Shown here: piece by piece, positions 26,852 through 34,992 of the stretch
Numbering within the stretch: position 1 is the stretch's first letter
Layout of the letters: every line of letters begins with the position of its first letter
Source of the DNA: Dokdonia sinensis
GTDB lineage: Bacteria; Bacteroidota; Bacteroidia; Flavobacteriales; Flavobacteriaceae
Assembly: GCF_003688895.1 (NCBI RefSeq)
Contig: NZ_REFV01000002.1
Location: 1 to 64,000 of the forward strand
Direction of reading: 5' to 3'
DNA: 64,000 nucleotides
Notes under the pieces: model-generated
The model's input: the letters and a program-made list of their open reading frames with translations, nothing else
What the model was told of the DNA's origin: nothing
Databases searched by the model: none
Translations under genes and position numbers: made by a program

Positions 26852-26878
26852 AACTTCTTCACTGGGGTTCCTTTTTTT
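26848..26878 (+). terminator. Terminator after tRNA-Cys fragment copy 3
   Basis: AAGGAAC ... GGTTCCTTTTTTT hairpin with a long loop and a T7 run. It differs in sequence from the terminators of copies 1 and 2. Confidence 0.7.
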
Positions 26879-27002
26879 ATAGAGAATTATAGCGATTTCT
26901 CCTAGATTTGGTACGCTCGATTCTCCAAAGAGGAGACTACCCTCTATCCGCCTCCTTTGTTTATCGCTTTTCAATTACTGTTACATCCTATTTATTTATC
27001 AG

Positions 27003-27680
27003 TTAAATTTTTGCAAAATACCAAGGAACAGGTTCATAATCTTTGTCTTTGTCGTTCATATACTCAACAAGATCTTTCCAATTTTTGTCATTCCTAATTA
27101 ATCCATACTCGTTAAGTTCAATATCTCAATTACTCTTCAAATCCTTAAATAAATCGTGGCAATGAAAAGAATGAAAATCCCCACCTATCTCTATACCAAT
27201 CATATCGAATCCGAGCAGATTCCCTTCATCATTATCTAACTCCTGTTTTCGTAAATTATATCTCAAACCTATTTCTCCCATTTCTTTACTTTGCGGTTCA
27301 AAATGTTCAATAAAATCATTTTTCTCTACTGTTGGTAAATAAACGCCTAAAATCTTTATATCATTAAGGTGCTGAAAAAATCTATCTCTATATTCCTGGG
27401 CTGAATTAATGCAATTAAACAAATTGGGGTATCCAATTTTATTTACCCTGTCCATTTGGTTAGTCCAAGTATGAATTGATTCAATTATTTTATAACTTAT
27501 ACCTAAGCTATTGATTGCTTCTTCTTTCTCATTTTTATGTATGGTCCAAGGTCTTGAAAACGTATCTAATAGACTAACATTTATGCAACTACTGCAAGTC
27601 AAAACGTGCTTGTCTTTAAAAGTCCCGAATCTAACTGGTCGAGTCTTCATTAAATAGTATCCTGCTTTATAATAATCCAT
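27003..27680 (-). pseudogene. Unrecognised gene interrupted by an in-frame TGA
   Basis: The frame starts at ATG 27680 (MDYYKAGYYLMKTRPVRFG) and reads 184 codons to a TGA at 27126-27128. The same frame then continues without another stop for 41 codons (DIELNEYGLIRNDKNWKDLVEYM ... PWYFAKI) to a TAA at 27003-27005. The tail looks like real protein sequence, so the parental gene probably encoded about 225 residues. I do not recognise the family: it is a soluble mixed alpha/beta protein with CSSC near residue 31 and a His/Cys-rich DFHSFHCHDLF before the stop. The truncated product could still be made. It sits just beyond the tRNA-Cys toxin-antitoxin array. Confidence 0.7.
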
Positions 27681-27981
27681 AATTAAACGAAAATATATTA
27701 CAACTTTTCAAATTCCTTGTTTTTAGTTGGATAAGCACAAGAAGAAATTCACATTTATCACTTCTACAAAGATTTTCATTGTAGGAGCTATAATTTACAT
27801 AAGCATATTCAATTATTTTTACAATAAGCCATAATCTTAAGTTTACAATTTAATATTAAGTTTTGCTTAAAACATACTGTATGATAAGCTTTATAGTCGA
27901 TAAACTTAATGTATACGATTTAAGCATAAACCCTTTCGCGATACGCTAAAGACGTATTTATAAAAAGCGAACCCACCATCA
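27681..27981. other. Non-coding gap
   Basis: 300 bp, AT-rich. Only a degenerate half of the window palindrome (CCCTTTCGCGATACGC near 27930) is seen. It probably holds the promoter of the interrupted gene. No RNA gene recognised. Confidence 0.4.
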
Positions 27982-28689
27982 CTACTCCCCTTCAGGAATC
28001 TCCTTCATCGTGGGTTGTTCTTCCATATATTTCTCAAAACCGCTTTGTATGTCCAGACGGTCTTTTGGAATAAAGCCTTTTACGACGAGTACCAGTCCAC
28101 AAACAATAAGTAATAAGCCAAGTACCTTTTTTGTTTTAAAGATGCGACGTGGGGTGAGGAAGCGTTTGAGTTGTTTGGCGAGGACGATTTTACAGAGGTC
28201 TGTAATGATAAAAGCACCGATGAGTCCTGTAAAGAATATCATTATCCGGTTAGGATCCCCATCTACTGATGGTCCTACGATAATGATGATTCCCAACCAA
28301 AAGATAAGTACGCCTATATTGATAAAATTGAGCAGAAATCCTTTTACAAAGAGCTGTAAATATCCTTTCTTTTTGATTTTAGTCCGATTAGGGTCTAAGG
28401 CCGCTAGTGTCGGCCTTTTTAAATAAATGGTAAGTCCATATACAATGAGAATCGCCCCTCCAAACACAAACAGCCCTGGCTGATTACTAAGATTTTCTAA
28501 AAGCTGATAACTACTGAGATACGCAATCCCGATGAAGCAAATATCCGCTAGGATGACTCCAGTGTCTAGGGCTACTGCTGCTCTAAAACCTTTGGTCGCG
28601 GCCGTTTCGATAAGTACAAAAAAAACAGGACCTATCATAAACGCCATTACAAAGCCAGAAGTAAGCGCAAACGGAAGGTCTTGAAACAT
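27982..28689 (-). CDS. LysE-family amino acid exporter
   Basis: 235 residues with six predicted membrane helices. N-terminus MFQDLPFALTSGFVMAFMIGPVFFVLIETAATKGFRAAVALDTGVILADICF carries the LysE/RhtB pattern GxxxxxxxGPVFF ... GxxxGxxxGD-like. Other helices are near 70-85, 118-138, 148-165 and 190-206. Substrate is probably an amino acid or similar small molecule; the family cannot be resolved further. A hairpin with a T run (28692-28728) directly precedes the start codon. The DUF2807 gene lies upstream on the same strand. Confidence 0.87.
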   Translation of the reverse strand: MFQDLPFALTSGFVMAFMIGPVFFVLIETAATKGFRAAVALDTGVILADICFIGIAYLSSYQLLENLSNQPGLFVFGGAILIVYGLTIYLKRPTLAALDPNRTKIKKKGYLQLFVKGFLLNFINIGVLIFWLGIIIIVGPSVDGDPNRIMIFFTGLIGAFIITDLCKIVLAKQLKRFLTPRRIFKTKKVLGLLLIVCGLVLVVKGFIPKDRLDIQSGFEKYMEEQPTMKEIPEGE

Positions 28690-28691
28690 AA

Positions 28692-28728
28692 AAAGGGAAT
28701 GGTTTTACACAAAGTTAACCATTCCCTT
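28692..28728 (-). terminator. Hairpin with T run abutting the lysE-type start codon
   Basis: Stem AAGGGAATGGTT / AACCATTCCCTT followed on the minus strand by TTTTT and then directly the ATG of the exporter gene. By form it is a terminator for the upstream DUF2807 gene, but its position allows attenuation or control of translation of the exporter. Confidence 0.7.
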
Positions 28729-28794
28729 AAGACTTGTCAATTTAGACGTATCAATGTAGTGTGTTCTCGACTCCGCTCGAACGACACTCGACTC

Positions 28795-29466
28795 TTACAT
28801 AATCCGAATACGACCGCCAAAGGTGCGACGACGTTTTACATTTTCTGGTTTCCCGTACACATCTACATCGCCACCGGCTCTTATGGTGACATCTGCCAGT
28901 TTGGACGCATAAACTTCTACTTCTCCTCCTGCTTGTACAAATACTTCTGAGTTCTCGGTTTCAAGGTCTCTTCCTTCATAGATTCCTCCAGTGTTAACGG
29001 TAACATCTTGGGATTGTGCGAGTCCGCTGGCTTCTATGATGCCTCCGGTTACGGCGCGCATTTTAGCGTTTTTTACTTTTAAGCCAACTTTAGCCCTAGC
29101 GCCTTCTTGCATCTTGATCTCGATGTTGTCCTGCTCTATAAGCTCGTTGGATGATATTACCGCTCCTTCGTTCCCATCAATGGTTTTTAAGTTGTTGTAA
29201 TGCACGTGAACAAAAGTCTCGTCTCCATCAAAAATGAGGTCAATTTCCATTTTGATTTTAAGTACGCCATCTTTGTTTACCACCACCAGCTGGTCTGCAT
29301 CTGCTCCTGTGATGACGACTTTATTTTCGTCAGACTTTACGAGGTTTACGACAATACGGTCGTATACTTTTACCTCTGTAAAATCGCCAACGTCTTTGTT
29401 GATTGAGCTTTGTGCGTAAGCCATTGCGGTTATAACAAGTGCAATGAGGGTATGTGTGAATTTCAT
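28795..29466 (-). CDS. DUF2807 (GIN domain) secreted protein
   Basis: 223 residues from ATG 29466 (MKFTHTLIALVITAMAYAQSS, a clear signal peptide); the frame runs 26 codons further up without signal character. The mature protein is a right-handed beta-helix of the putative auto-transporter adhesin head GIN family: FTEVKVYDRIVVNLVKSDENKVVITGADADQL, then repeated short strands with G/A turns (GARAKVGLKVKNAKMRAVTGG, GGEVEVYASKLADVTIRAGGDVDVYG). Probably periplasmic or surface-exposed; function unknown. Followed by the hairpin at 28692-28728. Confidence 0.85.
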   Translation of the reverse strand: MKFTHTLIALVITAMAYAQSSINKDVGDFTEVKVYDRIVVNLVKSDENKVVITGADADQLVVVNKDGVLKIKMEIDLIFDGDETFVHVHYNNLKTIDGNEGAVISSNELIEQDNIEIKMQEGARAKVGLKVKNAKMRAVTGGIIEASGLAQSQDVTVNTGGIYEGRDLETENSEVFVQAGGEVEVYASKLADVTIRAGGDVDVYGKPENVKRRRTFGGRIRIM

Positions 29467-29597
29467 AGTTATTTTCTTTTGTTTGGGGTAAAGACAAAGA
29501 AGGTTTTGGATTGTTACAGTTGTAAGGGATTTTCCACTAGCCAATTTTTGAAGTATTCAACGCATATAGCATCAATGTTTGATCTGTTTGCGCTAGG

Positions 29598-30011
29598 CTA
29601 ATAAAACTGTATTTCTTCTTCTTTTAATGAAATATATGCGTGATACAGAAGATAAAATGGCATCAATTCCTCATCATAATCAGTTTTTAAACAAGCCTTG
29701 TTAAAACTAAATAAGCCAGTTTCTAATTCTATCATATTGTCTAGCAATTGTTGAATCCTTAACCGAATAAAGCATTGAATTGCTAAAGATTCATCATCTA
29801 ATTCAACCTTGAATTCAGATAATACTTTACGAACTAATTCACTTAAAGCATCTTCATTAAATGTTTTTTCAACACCCGCCAGTCTACCTAAATTCTCAGA
29901 ATCAAAACCAGCTATCAACATTTCAGTAGCCCAATCTGAGTACACTTTGTGCTCTGCAATTTCAAAATATCTTAGAGCGATGACTTTATATGTTGTAGAT
30001 ACTAATTTCAT
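29598..30011 (-). CDS. Unrecognised soluble protein
   Basis: 137 residues from ATG 30011 (MKLVSTTYKVIALRYFEI). A longer frame starts at a TTG inside the preceding small gene and is less likely. Acidic, mostly helical (DALSELVRKVLSEFKVELDDESLAIQCFIRLRIQQLLDNMIELE), no signal peptide or membrane segment. I know no family. Last of a four-gene run: carbon-nitrogen hydrolase fusion, 159-residue protein, 55-residue zinc protein, then this gene, with only two bases between it and the zinc-protein stop. Confidence 0.65.
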   Translation of the reverse strand: MKLVSTTYKVIALRYFEIAEHKVYSDWATEMLIAGFDSENLGRLAGVEKTFNEDALSELVRKVLSEFKVELDDESLAIQCFIRLRIQQLLDNMIELETGLFSFNKACLKTDYDEELMPFYLLYHAYISLKEEEIQFY

Positions 30012-30013
30012 CT

Positions 30014-30181
30014 TTAATGCCTCGCCCCTTTCCAAGTACCACCATAGGTATACCCAGCCTTGGGCTGACTTTCCTCACAACAGGATTTACATACAAAAAC
30101 CCAAGGTTTGCCACTTCCTAACCGAACGCGGTATGCAACTGTGATTCCTCTATTGCAAGAATGGCAAATCTTAGTTTTCAT
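30014..30181 (-). CDS. 55-residue putative zinc-binding protein
   Basis: ATG at 30181, TAA at 30014-30016. The protein MKTKICHSCNRG... has CxxC at residues 6-9 and CKSCC at 31-35, so two CxxC knuckles about 24 residues apart, the layout of a small zinc ribbon, separated by a beta-like VAYRVRLGSGKPWVFV. Then ESQPKAGYTYGGTWKGARH. The gene is six bases after the 159-residue protein gene and two bases before the next, so it is embedded in a tight operon; this spacing is the best evidence it is real. Confidence 0.7.
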   Translation of the reverse strand: MKTKICHSCNRGITVAYRVRLGSGKPWVFVCKSCCEESQPKAGYTYGGTWKGARH

Positions 30182-30187
30182 AAAATA

Positions 30188-30667
30188 CTATCCCACCGTA
30201 TTCTGAATGAGCTTTGTAAAATGTGGATAGTATATTCTTCCCCACATCGGGTTGCTTTTAAATTTAAAGACTTCGTTTGTTGTGGTATCTACAACCACAG
30301 GAACTGTAAATCCTGCCCATTTTTTACCAGATTTTAATCCGTGGCAGTAGGCTTTGGCCTCTGGTGTGATGTTGCTTGACGTGATAATCGAAATGACTCC
30401 TATCCCCGATTGCAGACCTCTGGGCCAACCTTTATAGTGCGTTTTTGTGTATTCAAAAGCATTCTTGAGATGGTATTCTATTTCTTGTACACCAACCTCT
30501 TTGTCTCCAAAATCTGAAACCACAATAAACGTATTGAGTTGTGTCGCCATCCACGACCAGCGGAATTCTTTCTCGTAAGCGATTACTGCTGGGTAATCTA
30601 TAAACTGCTCTTCTGAGTGTAAAATTCCTGCAGACTGAAAATACTGTTTTGCTTTTTCAAGATACAT
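30188..30667 (-). CDS. Conserved protein of unknown function
   Basis: 159 residues, soluble, no signal peptide. Mixed alpha/beta: MYLEKAKQYFQSAGILHSEEQFIDYPAVIAYEKEF, a strand region LNTFIVVSDF, a GVGVI-type segment (SGIGVISIITSSNITPEAKAYCHGLKSGKKWAGFTVPVVVDTTTNEVFKFKSNPMWG) and a C-terminal helix. No family recognised with confidence. Downstream of the GNAT/carbon-nitrogen hydrolase gene with 48 bases between, which contain a perfect window palindrome (30695-30710), and six bases ahead of the small zinc protein. Confidence 0.7.
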   Translation of the reverse strand: MYLEKAKQYFQSAGILHSEEQFIDYPAVIAYEKEFRWSWMATQLNTFIVVSDFGDKEVGVQEIEYHLKNAFEYTKTHYKGWPRGLQSGIGVISIITSSNITPEAKAYCHGLKSGKKWAGFTVPVVVDTTTNEVFKFKSNPMWGRIYYPHFTKLIQNTVG

Positions 30668-30715
30668 AGTTCGTGGTTTTAAGGTTTGTGTTTACGCTTT
30701 CGCGAAAGCGTACTT

Positions 30716-32248
30716 CTATTTAATCTCTTTCTTCCTCAATTCAAATAGATCCTTACGACGATCTCTGAGGTTCTTTACGGCGCCAAACTGATTCAAGTTA
30801 CGCAATAAGTCTATATCGCAGTCGGCAATGAGGATCATCTCGGTGTTAGGGGTGGCTTCTGCCTTGATTCCGTTTGCGGGGAAGGAGAAATCGCAGGGTG
30901 TAAACACCATAGACTGTGCGTACTGGATGTCCATATTGTGCACTTTTGGCAGGTTTCCTACGCTTCCGGCAATAGCAACATAGCACTCATTTTCAATCGC
31001 TCTTGCTTGGGCACAGTTACGTACTCTGGAATAACCGTTTTGCGTATCTGTTAAGAAGGGAACAAATAGGATGTCCATTCCTTCGTCAGCTAGGAGACGG
31101 CTCAGTTCTGGGAACTCAGAATCATAGCATATCAGGATGCCAATCTTCCCACAATCGGTGTCAAAAGATTTGAGCTCGTGACCGCCTTGCATTCCCCAGA
31201 CTTTGGCTTCATCTGGAGTAACGTGAAGTTTTTCATAACGCTCTGTAGAGCCATCACGTCTGCACAAATAGCCTACATTATACAGCAAATCATCCTTAAT
31301 TTCTGGCATACTCCCTGTGATGATATTGATGTTATAAGAAATCGCTAGCTGTGAAAAACGTTGCACAATTTCTTCGGTATGTTTTGCAAGCTCACGTATC
31401 GCTTGAGAAACGGGAAGATGGTTATTTTCTGCCATAAGTGGCGCGTTGAAAAACTCTGGGAACAAGGCAAAATCTGAGCGATAACCAGAAACAGCATCTA
31501 CAAAATATTCTGCTTGTTGCATCAGTTCTTCCAGGTCTTTGTACAAACGCATTTGCCACTGAATAAGTCCTAGGCGTACGACTTTCTTTTTAGTCGTTGC
31601 AACTTTTGACTTCTTCTCGTAGTAAATGTTATTCCACTCGAGGAGTACTGCAAATTCGCCCGAATCTCCATCGCCTGGAAGGTATCCTTTTAGGATTTTG
31701 GCAGGATGAAAATCGTTTGAAATCTGAAAATTTAAGACTGGGTCGTGTATTTCCTTGCGACGAACTTTGTCTATGTATTCCTTTGGTGTAAGGGAATCTG
31801 CGTGTTTGTGATAGTTAGGAATGCGCCCTCCGAAGAGGATTCCCTTTAAATTTTGCTGTTCTGCAAGTTCTTTACGGTAATCATATAATCTACGTCCTAA
31901 ACGGAGACCACGATATTCTGTTTTTATAAATACATCGATACCATACAGAATGTCTCCATCTGGTTTGTGGGTATTGAACGTGTAATTCCCTGTGACGTCT
32001 TGATACGTATGAACATTGTCAAAAGTCGCTTCATTCAGTTTTATACTGAGGGCACAACCCGCCAACTTACCATCTATTTTTATTACTACCTGACCTTCTG
32101 GAAACTTCTTTATAAGTGCAGTGATTTGTTGCTCGTTCCAGTACATATCTGGCATATTAGAATATGCCTGTATCATTGCACTTTTAAGTTCCTCGTAGTC
32201 TGCGAGTGTGAGGTATTTTAATTCTATGTTTTCTATGGATGATATCAT
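30716..32248 (-). CDS. Bifunctional GNAT acetyltransferase / carbon-nitrogen hydrolase
   Basis: 510 residues in two domains. Residues about 5-190 are a GNAT domain (TEYRGLRLGRRLYDYRKELAEQ, the acetyl-CoA loop, near 112-133). Residues about 225-500 are a nitrilase-superfamily amidohydrolase with the Glu-Lys-Cys triad: FALFPEFFNAP (Glu), RYEKLHVTPDE (Lys) and ILICYDSEFPE (Cys). This fusion recurs in bacteria; the natural substrate is not known, with amides or nitrilase-like small metabolites likely. Possibly transcribed with the three small genes downstream. Upstream of it on the same strand is rnr, which has its own terminator. Confidence 0.9.
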   Translation of the reverse strand: MISSIENIELKYLTLADYEELKSAMIQAYSNMPDMYWNEQQITALIKKFPEGQVVIKIDGKLAGCALSIKLNEATFDNVHTYQDVTGNYTFNTHKPDGDILYGIDVFIKTEYRGLRLGRRLYDYRKELAEQQNLKGILFGGRIPNYHKHADSLTPKEYIDKVRRKEIHDPVLNFQISNDFHPAKILKGYLPGDGDSGEFAVLLEWNNIYYEKKSKVATTKKKVVRLGLIQWQMRLYKDLEELMQQAEYFVDAVSGYRSDFALFPEFFNAPLMAENNHLPVSQAIRELAKHTEEIVQRFSQLAISYNINIITGSMPEIKDDLLYNVGYLCRRDGSTERYEKLHVTPDEAKVWGMQGGHELKSFDTDCGKIGILICYDSEFPELSRLLADEGMDILFVPFLTDTQNGYSRVRNCAQARAIENECYVAIAGSVGNLPKVHNMDIQYAQSMVFTPCDFSFPANGIKAEATPNTEMILIADCDIDLLRNLNQFGAVKNLRDRRKDLFELRKKEIK

Positions 32249-32334
32249 CTTATGGTTGTTAAATTTAGCCTTAATAAAAAACGCAAAATTAAGGTGGGTT
32301 TCTCTTAATATTTTGGTAAAAAATAGGGTGTAAA

Positions 32335-32358
32335 AAAAGAGCCACTTCGGGCTCTTTT
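32335..32358 (-). terminator. Terminator of rnr
   Basis: Stem AAAAGAGCC / GGGCTCTTTT with flanking A/T runs, about 20 bases past the rnr stop. Confidence 0.85.
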
Positions 32359-32379
32359 AAAATGTGTTAGTTCAATTTT

Positions 32380-34599
32380 TTACTTCTTATTCGATTTTAA
32401 TTCCACCTCATCCTTCGTCCCAATCAATGTAAAATCAAGATGCTTCTTTACTAAATCTGCTTCTTTTACCTTAACATAAACCTCATCACCTAGGGTAATG
32501 GTTCTTCCAGATTTTTGACCTACGATGGAGTAGCTATCTTGATCAAATTCGTAATGGTCACCTTTAATATCGCGCAGTCGTACCATTCCTTCACATTTGT
32601 TTGAAATTATTTCTACATAGATTCCCCACTCGGTTACTCCAGAAATTACTCCGAGGAATTCCTCGTCTTTATGGTCCTGCATAAACTTGACTTGCATATA
32701 TTTTATGCTGTCACGTTCTGCTTTTGTGGCAAACATTTCCATATTTGAAGTATGCTTACAACGTTCTTCATACTTATCATCACTAGCACTTTTACCACCA
32801 TCTAGATAATGTTGTAAGAGTCTGTGTACCATTACATCTGGATAACGACGTATAGGTGAAGTGAAATGCGAATAGTAATCAAAAGCAAGTCCGTAATGCC
32901 CTATGTTATCTGTAGAATACACCGCTTTACTCATTGTACGGATGGCAAGTGTGTCTACTAGATTTTGCTCTTTACGACCGTTTACGTCTGACAATAATTT
33001 ATTGAGTGATGCTGTTGTACTTTTTCTATCCTTGAGATTAAGTTTATACCCAAATTTCCCGATAACCTTCTCCAGAGCAGCAAGTTTTTCATCATCCGGT
33101 TCATCGTGAATTCGGTATACAAACGTCTTTTTGACATCTTGTTTTCCTATAAATTCAGATACTTTTCGGTTTGCAAGAAGCATAAACTCCTCGATGAGCT
33201 TGTTTGCATCTTTTGAGGTTTTAAAGAAAACGCCTGTTGGGTTTGCTTCATCATCTAGTTCGAATTTTACTTCGACTTTATCAAAAGAGATAGCACCATC
33301 TCGCATACGCTGGTTGCGCATTATTTTGGCTAGTCTATCGAGTTCTAAGGTGGCTTCTTTCAACGCTTCAGAAACTTGATATTCCTTTCCTGTTAAAGAT
33401 ACTTCGGCTGGGATGGTGGTAGATTTACTTTCGATAATGGCCTGCGCTTCTTCGTAGGCAAATCGAGCATCGCTATACGTCACGGTACGTCCGAACCATT
33501 GATTGGTAATTTTCGCGGAAGCGGGATTCATTTCAAACACTGCAGAGAACGTATATTTCTCCTCGTGTGGTCGCAATGAACAGGCTCCATTACTCAAAAT
33601 CTCTGGTAACATAGGCACGACGCGGTCTACAAGGTATACTGACGTTGCGCGTTCATAAGCTTCATCGTCCAGAATGGTTCCTGGAGTGAGGTAGTGACTC
33701 ACATCTGCAATGTGGATTCCTATCTCGTAATTGCCATTTTCTAACTTTTGGAAACTCAACGCATCGTCAAAATCCTTTGCATCCTTCGGGTCGATTGTAA
33801 AGGTCAATATATCGCGCATATCGCGACGCTTTGCAATCTCTTCTGGTTTTATAGAAGTGTCAATCTTGTTTGCAAACTCCTCCACCTCTGGCGGAAATTC
33901 ATAGGGTAAGCCATACTGAGCTAGTATTGAGTGAATTTCTGTATTATGTTCTCCTGGTTTTCCCAGTACGTTTGTCACTCGGCCAAAGGGACTGTCTGCC
34001 TTCTCGGGCCAGTCTTCTAGGGTTACGACAACTTTATCTCCATCTTGTGCATCGCCTATTTTCTTGAGCGGAACAAAAACATCTGTATACATCTTGTTCT
34101 CGTCTGAGGTATGTACAAAAGCAAATTTGTCGTGTATTTTGATCACACCCACAAATTCTTCAGTCTTGCGTTTTAGGATTTTGGTTATTTCTCCCTCGTG
34201 CTTTTTGCTACGACGCTGGCGGTAAATGTATACCTCTACTTCATCGCCGTTAAAGGCTTTGTTAAGGTGATGCGGTGGTACGTAAATGTCTTCCTCCAGA
34301 TCGTCTACCATTACGTATCCTCCACCTTTACTAGAAATATCTACGATTCCCGTGTGGTAATTCTTGTTTGGCGCTATCTGGAACTTGCCACGTTCTGTCT
34401 CGACGATTTGCTCTTTTGCTTTAAGCTGTTGCAACATTTTTACAATATCGTTGCGACTGGAGGCGTCGTCTACTCCTATTTTTGACGCTATTTGCTTGTG
34501 GTTAAAGGTTTTATTCTTGTCATCCCTTAAGATCCGGATGATTCTTTCTGAGAGGTTTGAAATTTTAGAATTTCCTCTCCTTCTTTTCTTATTACTCAT
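32380..34599 (-). CDS. rnr: Ribonuclease R
   Basis: 739 residues, processive 3'-5' exoribonuclease that degrades structured RNA. Domain order: N-terminal winged helix (SERIIRILRDDKNKTFNHKQIA, about 17-60), two cold-shock/OB domains (GIVDISSKGGGYVMVDDLEEDIYVP about 73-93 and a second near 140-210), the RNB catalytic domain from about 255 (TFTIDPKDAKDFDDALSFQ, with the conserved aspartates for Mg2+), and a C-terminal S1 domain (EFLGVISGVTEWGIYVEII, about 645-725) with a short basic tail. Promoter box TACCTTTG at 34677-34684. It faces the long intergenic region before rpiB. Confidence 0.97.
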   Translation of the reverse strand: MSNKKRRRGNSKISNLSERIIRILRDDKNKTFNHKQIASKIGVDDASSRNDIVKMLQQLKAKEQIVETERGKFQIAPNKNYHTGIVDISSKGGGYVMVDDLEEDIYVPPHHLNKAFNGDEVEVYIYRQRRSKKHEGEITKILKRKTEEFVGVIKIHDKFAFVHTSDENKMYTDVFVPLKKIGDAQDGDKVVVTLEDWPEKADSPFGRVTNVLGKPGEHNTEIHSILAQYGLPYEFPPEVEEFANKIDTSIKPEEIAKRRDMRDILTFTIDPKDAKDFDDALSFQKLENGNYEIGIHIADVSHYLTPGTILDDEAYERATSVYLVDRVVPMLPEILSNGACSLRPHEEKYTFSAVFEMNPASAKITNQWFGRTVTYSDARFAYEEAQAIIESKSTTIPAEVSLTGKEYQVSEALKEATLELDRLAKIMRNQRMRDGAISFDKVEVKFELDDEANPTGVFFKTSKDANKLIEEFMLLANRKVSEFIGKQDVKKTFVYRIHDEPDDEKLAALEKVIGKFGYKLNLKDRKSTTASLNKLLSDVNGRKEQNLVDTLAIRTMSKAVYSTDNIGHYGLAFDYYSHFTSPIRRYPDVMVHRLLQHYLDGGKSASDDKYEERCKHTSNMEMFATKAERDSIKYMQVKFMQDHKDEEFLGVISGVTEWGIYVEIISNKCEGMVRLRDIKGDHYEFDQDSYSIVGQKSGRTITLGDEVYVKVKEADLVKKHLDFTLIGTKDEVELKSNKK

Positions 34600-34676
34600 T
34601 CATTCATTTTTCTATCGCCCTAAAGTAAGGCTATTCTCGCAATGGCGATGGCCTTTTAATTCATCAGGAACTTTTA

Positions 34677-34684
34677 CAAAGGTA
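34677..34684 (-). promoter_or_regulatory. Promoter -7 box of rnr
   Basis: Minus-strand TACCTTTG, full TAnnTTTG match, 77 bases upstream of the rnr ATG. Confidence 0.55.
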
Positions 34685-34830
34685 GTGCAAGAGTGCGTCT
34701 GTTTAATTATTTAACTCAAAAACAACGGTTTAATCACAATTTCTTTAACAATAATAGTGTTAAATCTTAAAAAAATCTTAAATTTAATGTAACGTTTATA
34801 CTTTTACTACGTCTTTAAGTCTTTAGGACT

Positions 34831-34992
34831 ATGCGTACTACACCGAGATTGAACATATCGACCCTTATTTTTATCCTTATTTTCCTAGTTGGAATCATAG
34901 GAATAGCGTTGTATATCAATAAATCCTTTGACTCAACTTCTACCCCACAAACGCACAAATCTCAACAGGAAGAGATTTCTAGTTTGAGTTAA
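34831..34992 (+). CDS. 53-residue single-pass membrane protein
   Basis: ATG 34831, TAA 34990-34992. Basic N-terminus MRTTPRLNIS, one strong membrane helix (TLIFILIFLVGIIGIALYI, residues 11-29), then a polar Ser/Thr/Gln tail KSFDSTSTPQTHKSQQEEIS. The helix plus positive-inside start looks like a genuine small membrane protein; no family recognised. It lies alone between divergent rnr and the candidate origin. Confidence 0.55.
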   Translation: MRTTPRLNISTLIFILIFLVGIIGIALYINKSFDSTSTPQTHKSQQEEISSLS

